Origin: Methyloradius sp035460505
Lineage (GTDB): Bacteria > Pseudomonadota > Gammaproteobacteria > Burkholderiales > Methylophilaceae
Direction: 5' to 3'
Assembly (NCBI GenBank): GCA_035460505.1
Contig: DATHWP010000095.1
Location: 1 to 16,346 of the forward strand
Length of the DNA: 16,346 nucleotides
Positions 7,730 through 14,400 of the stretch are shown here, piece after piece. The notes under the pieces are model-generated. The model was given only the letters and a program-made list of their open reading frames with translations. It was not told the DNA's origin and did not search any database. Numbering within the stretch: the first letter of the stretch is position 1; each line of letters starts with the position of its first letter. The translations under genes were made by a program, and so were the position numbers.

Positions 7730-9970
7730 ATGAAATTCCGTTTCCCCGTTGTGATCATCGATGAAGACTTTCGCTCAGAGAATTCCTCTGGCCTCGGTAT
7801 CCGTGTGCTTGCCAGAGCAATAGAAGCTGAAGGTGTTGAAGTGCTTGGCGTGACCAGTTATGGCGACCTCACTTCGTTCGCCCAGCAGCAGAGCCGTGCT
7901 TCGGCTTTCATCCTCTCGATAGATGATGAAGAGTTCATTGAAGAAAAACCTGAAGCTCTGCTAAACCTGCGTAAATTCGTCGATGAAATTCGCTATCGCA
8001 ACGATGAAATACCGATTTTCCTGCATGGTGAAACACGTACCTCACGGCATATCCCGAACGAGATTCTGCGCGAGCTAAATGGCTTCATCCATATGTATGA
8101 AGACACGCCTGAGTTCGTTGCACGCTATATCCTGCGCGAAGCCCGTAGCTACTTGGATAGCCTGCCACCGCCATTCTTCCGTGCGCTGGTACATTATGCC
8201 GAAGAAGGCTCTTATTCATGGCACTGCCCTGGCCACTCGGGTGGTGTTGCATTCCTTAAATCACCCGTAGGCCAGATGTTTCACCAGTTCTTTGGTGAAA
8301 ACATGCTGCGTGCCGATGTATGTAATGCCGTAGATGAGCTAGGCCAATTACTAGACCACACAGGCCCGATTGCAGCCTCGGAGCGCAATGCAGCCCGTAT
8401 CTATAATTGTGACCATTTGTATTTCGTCACCAACGGTACTTCCACCTCGAACAAGATTGTCTGGAATTCAACCGTAGCACCTGACGACATCGTGGTCGTT
8501 GACCGTAACTGCCACAAATCAGTATTGCACTCCATCATCATGACAGGCGCGATTCCTGTATTCCTGATGCCAACCCGTAATCATTTCGGCATCATCGGGC
8601 CTATCCCGAAAGCAGAGTTCGCTTGGGAAAATATCCAGAAGAAAATCGCGCGTAATCCATTTGCTACCGACAAGAATGCCAAGCCACGTGTGCTGACCAT
8701 CACGCAATCGACCTACGATGGCGTGCTCTACAACGTGGAAGAAATCAAGGAAATGCTGGACGGCAAGATCGATACCCTGCACTTTGATGAAGCTTGGCTA
8801 CCACATGCGACATTCCATGATTTCTATGGTGATTACCATGCGATTGGTGCAGACCGCCCGCGTTGCAAAGAATCTATGGTGTTCTCTACTCAGTCCACGC
8901 ATAAGCTGCTAGCTGGCCTCAGCCAAGCCTCTCAGATTCTTGTGCAAGATGCGGAAAGCAACCAGCTAGACCGCGATGTGTTCAATGAAGCCTATTTGAT
9001 GCACACATCCACCAGCCCGCAATACTCAATTATTGCCAGCTGCGACGTTGCAGCCGCCATGATGGAAGCACCTGGCGGCACTGCTCTAGTTGAAGAATCT
9101 ATCATGGAAGCCCTGGATTTCCGCCGCGCAATGCGCAAGGTGGATGAAGAATGGGGTGCTGACTGGTGGTTCAAGGTCTGGGGGCCAGATGACCTGACTG
9201 AAGAAGGCATAGAAGAGCGTTCATCTTGGATGTTGAAAGCCGGTGAAGACTGGCATGGCTTTGGCAATCTGGCTGAAGGCTTCAATATGCTGGACCCAAT
9301 CAAAGCCACCATTATTACCCCTGGCTTGGATATTCATGGTGACTTCTCCGATGAGTTCGGCATACCTGCCGCAATTGTCACTAAATACCTGGCTGAGCAT
9401 GGCGTGATTGTTGAAAAAACAGGGCTCTATTCATTCTTCATCATGTTCACCATCGGCATCACCAAAGGCCGTTGGAACACCATGGTTGCTGCGCTCCAGC
9501 AGTTCAAGGATGACTACGACAAGAACCAGCCATTATGGAAAGTCTTGCCTGAGTTTTCGGGTAAGTATCCACGCTATGAACGCATCGGTTTGCGTGACCT
9601 TTGTACGCAGATTCATGAAGTGTATAAAGCCAACGATGTCGCGCGCCTGACTACGGAAATGTACCTGTCCGACATGGTTCCAGCCATGAAGCCAACCGAT
9701 GCGTTTGCCCGCATGGCGCACCGCAAGATTGACCGTGTGGCGATTGATGAGCTTGAAGGCCGCATCACTGCTGTGTTGCTTACCCCTTACCCGCCGGGCA
9801 TTCCGCTATTAATCCCTGGTGAACGCTTTAACAAGATTATCGTGAATTACCTGAAATTTGCCCGTGAATTCAACGAGCGATTCCCAGGGTTTGAGACCGA
9901 TGTGCATGGGTTGGTAAAGCAGATAGTGGGCGATAAGGCGGTGTATTACGTGGATTGCGTCGAACAATAA
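7730..9970 (+). CDS. PLP-dependent Lys/Arg/Orn decarboxylase, fold type I
   Basis: The enzyme decarboxylates a basic amino acid to a diamine (cadaverine, agmatine or putrescine). The 746-residue protein has the three-part build of the CadA/AdiA/SpeC family. These are an N-terminal receiver-like wing domain (about 1-130), the PLP core with YSWHCPGHSGGVAF (162-175), TNGTSTSNK (234-242), HFDEAW (351-356; D353 contacts the PLP ring nitrogen) and STQSTHKLLAG (386-396; K392 is the Schiff-base lysine), and a C-terminal domain with LTPYPPGIPLLIPGE near the end. As recalled, it is closer to the Pseudomonas LdcA lysine decarboxylase group than to E. coli CadA, but substrate cannot be read from sequence. 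A start at 7730 is certain from AGGAGG. The gene has its own probable promoter and a terminator at 9989-10017. It is likely a biosynthetic polyamine or cadaverine source, as no antiporter gene is beside it. Confidence 0.93.
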   Translation: MKFRFPVVIIDEDFRSENSSGLGIRVLARAIEAEGVEVLGVTSYGDLTSFAQQQSRASAFILSIDDEEFIEEKPEALLNLRKFVDEIRYRNDEIPIFLHGETRTSRHIPNEILRELNGFIHMYEDTPEFVARYILREARSYLDSLPPPFFRALVHYAEEGSYSWHCPGHSGGVAFLKSPVGQMFHQFFGENMLRADVCNAVDELGQLLDHTGPIAASERNAARIYNCDHLYFVTNGTSTSNKIVWNSTVAPDDIVVVDRNCHKSVLHSIIMTGAIPVFLMPTRNHFGIIGPIPKAEFAWENIQKKIARNPFATDKNAKPRVLTITQSTYDGVLYNVEEIKEMLDGKIDTLHFDEAWLPHATFHDFYGDYHAIGADRPRCKESMVFSTQSTHKLLAGLSQASQILVQDAESNQLDRDVFNEAYLMHTSTSPQYSIIASCDVAAAMMEAPGGTALVEESIMEALDFRRAMRKVDEEWGADWWFKVWGPDDLTEEGIEERSSWMLKAGEDWHGFGNLAEGFNMLDPIKATIITPGLDIHGDFSDEFGIPAAIVTKYLAEHGVIVEKTGLYSFFIMFTIGITKGRWNTMVAALQQFKDDYDKNQPLWKVLPEFSGKYPRYERIGLRDLCTQIHEVYKANDVARLTTEMYLSDMVPAMKPTDAFARMAHRKIDRVAIDELEGRITAVLLTPYPPGIPLLIPGERFNKIIVNYLKFAREFNERFPGFETDVHGLVKQIVGDKAVYYVDCVEQ

Positions 9971-9988
9971 ACAACAGTATTTATTTGC

Positions 9989-10017
9989 AGGCCAGACGAT
10001 TTAGTCTGGCCTCTTTT
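9989..10017 (+). terminator. Intrinsic terminator after decarboxylase
   Basis: AGGCCAGAC (9989-9997) and GTCTGGCCT (10004-10012) form a perfect 9-bp GC-rich stem with a GATTTA loop, followed by CTTTT. It lies between the convergent decarboxylase and folA genes. No equally good U-run exists on the folA side. Confidence 0.85.
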
Positions 10018-10040
10018 AACTCTGCACAAGCTAGATTGAC

Positions 10041-10526
10041 CTAGCGCTTGCGTTTATAGGTGATGTAACTAAACGGCAAACCTTTTTCGCTGACATGTTT
10101 TTCGCGACTAATCTCAGCCCATTCCGCTAGATTAATTTCAGGGAAAAAAGCATCCCCTTCGAAACTGGCTTCAATCTCTGTCAGATATAGTTTATCAGCT
10201 AGATTCAGGCCATCACGATAGAGCTCAGCACCACCAATCAGAAACACTTCATCGTCATTAACCGCTTGTTTAATCGCATCCACTAATGAATGTGCAATCA
10301 ATGCCCCGGGAACTTTATACTGCGGATTGCGGGTCACAATGACAGTGGTTCGATTTGGTAAGAGCCTATTCAGTGAGTCATAGGTTTTTCGACCCATGAT
10401 AATATGATGGCCAGTTGTCAACGCACGAAAGCGTTTCAGGTCTTCTGGCAAATGCCAAGGCAAGGCGTTATTTGCACCGATTACTCTGTTTTGAGCAATG
10501 GCAACGATGAGGGAAAGTTGAGTCAT
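10041..10526 (-). CDS. folA: Dihydrofolate reductase
   Basis: The enzyme reduces dihydrofolate to tetrahydrofolate with NADPH and is needed to recycle the folate oxidised by thymidylate synthase. It has 161 residues, the standard chromosomal type. Motifs: IAQNRVIGANNALPWHLPEDLKRF with the active-site W24 and acidic D29, the NADPH-binding segment GHHIIMGRKTYDSL (39-52), NRTTVIVTRN (58-67), and VFLIGGAELY (94-103). The start ATG 10526 agrees with family N-termini. No Shine-Dalgarno precedes it. Instead a perfect TATAAT ends 6 bases before the ATG, so the message may be leaderless. thyA, a common partner in a thyA-folA unit, is on the same strand but about 5 kb upstream, with the Glr block in between. 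Confidence 0.97.
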   Translation of the reverse strand: MTQLSLIVAIAQNRVIGANNALPWHLPEDLKRFRALTTGHHIIMGRKTYDSLNRLLPNRTTVIVTRNPQYKVPGALIAHSLVDAIKQAVNDDEVFLIGGAELYRDGLNLADKLYLTEIEASFEGDAFFPEINLAEWAEISREKHVSEKGLPFSYITYKRKR

Positions 10527-10532
10527 AGCATA

Positions 10533-10538
10533 ATTATA
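10533..10538 (-). promoter_or_regulatory. folA -10 box, probable leaderless start
   Basis: On the minus strand TATAAT (10538 to 10533) is followed by six bases and then the folA ATG. A start 7 bases after the -10 would be the A of the ATG. The -35 region falls inside the MITE-like element (10556-10561 at a 17-bp spacer reads CAGAGT), a poor match. Confidence 0.5.
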
Positions 10539-10540
10539 CT

Positions 10541-10740
10541 AGGGAAGCTCTGATTACTCTGAATTCTACCCGTAAAGGGCATCGCCACCAATCTAAGCGC
10601 TAAAGCGCCAAGATTGGTGGCGATAAGCTAGGCAAGGCGTGAACAAAAAATTTTGACGTCGCATATGTTTGATATGTTAGGAGAATTTTTTGTGAGTAAC
10701 GAAGCATAGCGACCAAGTCAGAGTTAATAAGAGCTTTCCT
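10541..10740. mobile_element. 200-bp MITE-like element with terminal inverted repeats
   Basis: The left end reads AGGGAAGCTCTGATTA and continues CTCTGAATT. The right end, read on the other strand, is AGGAAAGCTCTTATTA and continues ACTCTGACTT. These match over about 26 positions with few mismatches and one gap. The interior has no open frame but is full of secondary structure: a perfect 14-bp inverted repeat (10581-10594/10611-10624), and a second one of ACAAAAAATT (10643-10652) with AATTTTTTGT (10684-10693) enclosing CATAT/ATATG. Size, terminal repeats and lack of coding fit a non-autonomous miniature transposable element. No clear target duplication is seen; CTA occurs near both borders but not at exact ends. 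It occupies most of the 248-bp folA-glrK gap. Confidence 0.65.
10581..10624. repeat. Long hairpin inside MITE-like element
   Basis: ATCGCCACCAATCT (10581-10594) and AGATTGGTGGCGAT (10611-10624) are exact inverted copies. Between them GCGC-TAAA-GCGC (10597-10608) could add a second short stem. No U-run follows on either side, so a classical terminator is unlikely. Confidence 0.8.
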
Positions 10741-10774
10741 TGCTACCCATCCACTTACGGCAAAGGATTAAGGC

Positions 10775-12241
10775 TTGCGCATCGCCTACCCCAAATCTTT
10801 TTTAAAACTACTGCTGATTGGTTTTGCACTGATCATCTTGCCGCTGCTTTTCGCGTTCGGCAACGCGGCGCTTTATCTGGATAATCTGGCCGATGAAAGC
10901 CGTACAACGGTGACTAACTCGGTACTGGCGACACGAGCAAGCCGCAGCATGATAGAGCAATTGACCATGATGGAACGAAGTGCCCGCCAGTATTTTGTAT
11001 TGCATGATGGGCAGCTACTAGAAAATTTCAGCCACTCACATGACCAATTCACACGCACACTGGCACAGTTAAGCAACCTGCCCATAGGCCAAACTCAGCA
11101 AGATGCACTACATGATTTAGTCACTAAAGAATCTGCGTTATACGACGAAGTCATCACTACCTCTGTTGATACCATTAATACCAAACAAGTGATTGCAGAG
11201 TTTATTGATCTATCAACACTGGCTCAGCATATCGTGATAGAAAACAACCAGTTGATAGACCAACAAGCCATGGCGCTAGCCAAAACCACCGAGCTCACGC
11301 AGAAGAAGCTTGTATCGCAGGCACTCACACTACTACCAGTCGCCCTATTGGTCGCCATTGCGATTACTTTCCTGGTAGCACAGCCAATACGCCAGATGGA
11401 TGCAGCCATCCGCAGGCTAGGTGAAGGTGATTATCATGAACCTATCAGCATTGATGGGCCAGGAGACCTGCATAATCTGGGTGAACGGCTTGACTGGTTG
11501 CGCTCACAACTGGAAGAAGTCGATCAGCAAAAGCAGCGATTTTTAAGGCATGTATCGCATGAGTTAAAAACTCCTCTCACCGCCATACGCGAAGGTAGTG
11601 AACTCTTTAAAGATGAAATCGGCGGTAGCCTCACACCACAACAAAAGGAGATTGCTGGCATCATGCAGGAAAGCAGTTTGCGCCTGCAAAAAATGATTGA
11701 GAACCTGCTCAATTACACCGCGGTTCAATACCAGAAACCGCAACTTAAGTTTGAAAACCTGCAATTAGTCGATCTCATTAAACAGATTCTTGCGGAATAC
11801 GCTTTAACGCTGACCAGCAAAAGTATTGTTATCCGCCTTGATTTTTCTGACACCCAGATGATGGGCGATCACGAAAACCTGCATACCGTTTTTGATAACC
11901 TGATTTCTAATGCCATCAAATATACGCCAGCATCTGGGCATATTAAAATCAGTGTCAAACCGCGTGAAGATTTTGCTGTATTTGAAATCCATGATGGCGG
12001 GCCAGGCGTGATTGCCGCAGATAAAGCACGCTTGTTTGACCCTTTTTATCGCGGCAATGGCGTCTATGAGAGCCTCGTCAGCGGCAGTGGGCTAGGGCTC
12101 TCTATCGCCAAAGAGTATGTAGATGCGCATGGTGGGGAAATCACCTTATTGGCATCGGAGCACGGCGCGCATTTTCGCGTGCGCCTGCCGTTAAGCCCCG
12201 AATCTTTGAAAACTGGCAACATTGAGGCAATATCCACATGA
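10775..12241 (+). CDS. glrK: Sensor histidine kinase, GlrK/QseE-like
   Basis: This inner-membrane kinase phosphorylates the response regulator encoded two genes downstream. It has 488 residues: TM1 about 9-33, a periplasmic helical sensor region (about 35-180), TM2 about 183-202, HAMP (about 203-245), then the kinase core. The H-box is FLRHVSHELKTPL with phospho-acceptor H262. The N-box has N375 and N379, the G1 box is DGGPG (407-411), the F-box LFDPFYRG (420-427), and the G2 box GSGLGLSIAKEYV (437-449). The start is TTG 10775, chosen because AAAGGA lies 7 bases upstream and the frame includes TM1, which any later ATG would lose. The stop overlaps the lipoprotein start as ATGA. The kinase-lipoprotein-sigma54 regulator order is that of enterobacterial glrK-qseG-glrR. 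Only 34 bp separate the start from the MITE-like element, so its promoter probably lies within that element. Confidence 0.9.
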   Translation: MRIAYPKSFLKLLLIGFALIILPLLFAFGNAALYLDNLADESRTTVTNSVLATRASRSMIEQLTMMERSARQYFVLHDGQLLENFSHSHDQFTRTLAQLSNLPIGQTQQDALHDLVTKESALYDEVITTSVDTINTKQVIAEFIDLSTLAQHIVIENNQLIDQQAMALAKTTELTQKKLVSQALTLLPVALLVAIAITFLVAQPIRQMDAAIRRLGEGDYHEPISIDGPGDLHNLGERLDWLRSQLEEVDQQKQRFLRHVSHELKTPLTAIREGSELFKDEIGGSLTPQQKEIAGIMQESSLRLQKMIENLLNYTAVQYQKPQLKFENLQLVDLIKQILAEYALTLTSKSIVIRLDFSDTQMMGDHENLHTVFDNLISNAIKYTPASGHIKISVKPREDFAVFEIHDGGPGVIAADKARLFDPFYRGNGVYESLVSGSGLGLSIAKEYVDAHGGEITLLASEHGAHFRVRLPLSPESLKTGNIEAIST

Positions 12242-12807
12242 AACTTTTATACCTGATACCGCCATTGCTCTGCTTACAGCTATTAAACGGCTGCGCATTG
12301 ATGAACAAGCAAACCAAGCCTTCTCAACCTGAAGCTAATGCAGTCAGTGTGCAGCCTGTACAGGTAAATAATGAAGATTTACTCGACTACATTTCCAAGC
12401 TCACTGATTTACCCGCTGATGCGCAGAAAAAAGAGCTGGCGCAGGTATTACAGGCACTTGGGCAAAACAAAACAGATATTAGTTTGCGCAGTAAAGCAGC
12501 CATCATGTATGCGATTCCCGCCAGCAAAGTCAAAGACAATATCAAGGCGCAAAGTTTGCTTGATGATTTACTAAAAGAGAAAACATTAGAGGCAAAGCAA
12601 AAAAGTCTGCTTTTGTTGATACGTGATTTTGTCAGCGACAACAATAAATTAGCTTCAAAAATCAAAGACGAGCAAAAACGTAGCGAGGCCGCACAACAAA
12701 AATTCGATGCAGCCCAGCAAAGAGCCGACGCTCTGCAACAAAAGCTAGATGAGCTAAAAGACATAGAGAAAACGATGATAGACCGCGACCAGAGAAAGCC
12801 TAAATGA
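12238..12807 (+). CDS. qseG: Outer-membrane lipoprotein, QseG-like
   Basis: The 189-residue precursor has a lipoprotein signal ending in the lipobox LLNGC, with C19 as the lipidated residue. Position +2 is Ala, which predicts outer-membrane sorting. The mature protein is helical and very rich in Lys, Gln and Ala, with a long coiled-coil-like stretch from about 135 to 178 ending LQQKLDELKDIEKTMIDR. Enterobacterial QseG lies in the same position between kinase and regulator and works with the kinase in signalling. Assignment rests on position, lipobox and this C-terminal coiled coil, not on a catalytic motif. It overlaps the kinase gene by 4 bases (ATGA) and the regulator gene by 4 bases (ATGA), a sign of translational coupling. 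It could sense an envelope condition and pass it to the kinase periplasmic domain, which is inferred. Confidence 0.75.
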   Translation: MKLLYLIPPLLCLQLLNGCALMNKQTKPSQPEANAVSVQPVQVNNEDLLDYISKLTDLPADAQKKELAQVLQALGQNKTDISLRSKAAIMYAIPASKVKDNIKAQSLLDDLLKEKTLEAKQKSLLLLIRDFVSDNNKLASKIKDEQKRSEAAQQKFDAAQQRADALQQKLDELKDIEKTMIDRDQRKPK

Positions 12808-14186
12808 GGCCTGATGCCATGCAAGAAAGCTATAAAATCCTCACTGTTGACGACGATCCAGATATATTAAAGCTACTAGGCATGCGCCTGAAAGCGGCGG
12901 GCTATCAGGTTGTGACTGCTAGCAATGGTGAAGAAGCCCTTGCACAAATCTCACTCAGTCGCCCTGCCCTTGTGATTAGTGATCTACGCATGCCTGGCAT
13001 GGATGGACTCGCCCTATTTGATGTCATTCATAAAAAAGACCCTGCACTACCAGTGATTATGTTGACGGCGCATGGTTCGATACCAGAAGCAGTAGATGCC
13101 ACACAACGCGGAGTATTCGGTTTTTTAACCAAACCGTTTGACAGCAAATCATTGCTACAACAGGTAGAAGCTGCGTTGAGAATGGCGACTGGCGCGCATA
13201 CAACAACCATCGATACTAAAGACCAGGCTTGGCGTGCAGGTATCGTGACACGTAGCCCGCAAATGGAAAACTTGTTGGGGCAAGCCAAATTGATGGCGGT
13301 TTCAGATGCCAGCGTATTTATTCAAGGTGAAAGTGGTACAGGTAAAGAGCTACTCGCGCGTGCAATTCACCAGGCTAGCCCACGCAATGAAAAACCATTT
13401 GTTGCCATCAACTGCGGTGCTATGCCCGAAGCACTGCTGGAGTCAGAACTGTTCGGCCATACCAAAGGTGCATTTACTGGTGCAATACGCGATAACAAAG
13501 GTTTGTTCCAGAGTGCAAACGGTGGCACGCTATTTCTGGATGAAATCGGCGATATGCCACTACCGCTGCAAATCAAGCTGCTGAGGGCACTACAAGAGCG
13601 TGTCATTCGGCCTGTAGGTTCAAGCACAGATACGCCGATTGATGTGCGCATCATTTCCGCCACCCATAAAAGCCTGACTGAAGAAATGAAAGAAGGCCGT
13701 TTTCGCGAAGATCTATATTACCGCATCAATGTAGTCGCACTCGCCATTCCGCCATTGGCAGATAGACGCGAGGATATACCGCTACTGGCGAATACCTTTT
13801 TGCAATTACTCAATGCAAAATATAAAAAGAGTATCAATGGCTACGCGCCAGAGGCAATGGAACTGCTGATTGCCGCACCTTGGCCTGGTAATGTACGTCA
13901 GCTACAAAATATCGTCGAACAAACGGTCGTACTATCCACTACAGCTATTGTGCCAGCGATGCTGGTTCAAAAAGCGCTGCATGACAATATCGGTGGCATT
14001 ATCTCGTTTGAAGCTGCCCGTAAAGATTTTGAACGCGACTATTTAATCAAGCTATTAAAAGCCACTAATGGTGGTGTCACCCAGGCTGCAAGGCTTGCCC
14101 AGCGTAATCGTACAGAGTTCTACAAACTGCTGGAACGGCATCAATTAACCCCCGCTTTATTCAAGTCCGACAACTCCCAAGAGTAG
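12804..14186 (+). CDS. glrR: Sigma-54-dependent response regulator, GlrR/QseF-like
   Basis: This cytoplasmic transcription activator opens sigma-54 promoters when phosphorylated. It has 460 residues and three domains. The receiver (about 11-127) has D16/D17, phospho-acceptor D60, T88 and K110. The AAA+ domain (about 148-380) has Walker A GESGTGKE (175-182), the sigma-54 contact loop GAFTGA (222-227), Walker B LFLDEIGD (243-250) and GRFREDLYYR (298-307). The Fis-type helix-turn-helix is at about 422-448. The C-terminal AARLAQRNRTEFYKLLERH closely resembles enterobacterial GlrR as recalled. ATG 12804 overlaps the qseG stop; ATG 12819, with GAGG 9 bases upstream, would give 455 residues and is equally possible. 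Two perfect TGTC-N10-GACA sites, the motif described for GlrR, lie directly downstream of this gene. Confidence 0.93.
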   Translation: MRPDAMQESYKILTVDDDPDILKLLGMRLKAAGYQVVTASNGEEALAQISLSRPALVISDLRMPGMDGLALFDVIHKKDPALPVIMLTAHGSIPEAVDATQRGVFGFLTKPFDSKSLLQQVEAALRMATGAHTTTIDTKDQAWRAGIVTRSPQMENLLGQAKLMAVSDASVFIQGESGTGKELLARAIHQASPRNEKPFVAINCGAMPEALLESELFGHTKGAFTGAIRDNKGLFQSANGGTLFLDEIGDMPLPLQIKLLRALQERVIRPVGSSTDTPIDVRIISATHKSLTEEMKEGRFREDLYYRINVVALAIPPLADRREDIPLLANTFLQLLNAKYKKSINGYAPEAMELLIAAPWPGNVRQLQNIVEQTVVLSTTAIVPAMLVQKALHDNIGGIISFEAARKDFERDYLIKLLKATNGGVTQAARLAQRNRTEFYKLLERHQLTPALFKSDNSQE

Positions 14187-14194
14187 TGCCTCTC

Positions 14195-14220
14195 AGGATG
14201 TCTGCATATTGAGACATCCT
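14195..14220 (+). promoter_or_regulatory. GlrR-type enhancer site 1, also a possible terminator hairpin
   Basis: TGTC (14199-14202), ten bases, GACA (14213-14216) is a perfect match to the GlrR motif TGTC-N10-GACA. The palindrome extends to a 9-bp inverted repeat (14195-14203/14212-14220). Its centre lies about 165 bp before the predicted start of the EF-hand/BON gene. It begins 8 bp after the glrR stop and is followed by TTATTCTTT, so in RNA it could also weakly terminate the glr operon. Confidence 0.7.
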
Positions 14221-14257
14221 TATTCTTTAAAAATCAACCACTTATGATATAGGCATT

Positions 14258-14285
14258 ATCAGTGTCGCCATACGGCGACACTGAT
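14258..14285 (+). promoter_or_regulatory. GlrR-type enhancer site 2
   Basis: TGTCGCCATACGGCGACA (14263-14280) is a second perfect TGTC-N10-GACA. It is embedded in a perfect 12-bp inverted repeat (14258-14269/14274-14285) with an ATAC centre. It lies exactly 64 bp from site 1, about six helical turns, and its centre is near -101 relative to the predicted sigma-54 start. No T-run follows, so a DNA site is more likely than a terminator. Confidence 0.75.
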
Positions 14286-14314
14286 CGCCAGAGACAATTC
14301 GCCTTATGAATTCA

Positions 14315-14327
14315 TAACTTATTGATT
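14315..14327 (-). promoter_or_regulatory. IHF binding site consensus
   Basis: TAACTTATTGATT is, on the other strand, a perfect match to the IHF consensus WATCAANNNNTTR. It sits in AT-rich DNA between enhancer site 2 and the sigma-54 promoter, centred near -52. This is the usual place for IHF to bend DNA and bring activator to sigma-54 polymerase. Confidence 0.6.
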
Positions 14328-14346
14328 TAATTAAATTAAACAGAGT

Positions 14347-14362
14347 TGGCACACCCCTTGCA
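14347..14362 (+). promoter_or_regulatory. Sigma-54 (-24/-12) promoter
   Basis: TGGCACACCCCTTGCA agrees at every defined position with the sigma-54 consensus TGGCACRNNNNTTGCW. The invariant GG is at 14348-14349 and GC at 14360-14361. It predicts transcription from about 14373, giving a leader of about 28 bases that includes the AGGAG ribosome binding site of the gene at 14401. Confidence 0.9.
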
Positions 14363-14400
14363 ATACATCTTACAAGTAAAGCAAGCAGGAGACCTAAATC

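Noticed and set aside
8992..9312. A 106-residue minus-strand frame within the decarboxylase gene
   Set aside because: It lies wholly inside a strongly conserved coding region and has low-complexity Ser-rich sequence typical of an antisense shadow.
10581..10693. A CRISPR-like or small RNA gene in the folA-glrK gap
   Set aside because: The repeats are inverted pairs, not regularly spaced direct repeats, and no promoter-terminator pair was found. Bounding terminal inverted repeats fit a MITE better.
12387..12824. A 145-residue reading frame on the minus strand inside qseG and the start of glrR
   Set aside because: Its Ser/Cys/Phe/Leu-rich composition is the mirror of the Lys/Gln/Ala-rich lipoprotein on the other strand; no ribosome binding site or family features.
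14258..14285. Intrinsic terminator reading of the 12-bp palindrome
   Set aside because: No T-run follows on either strand, and the repeat contains an exact TGTC-N10-GACA at a proper enhancer distance from a sigma-54 promoter, so a protein-binding site explains it better.
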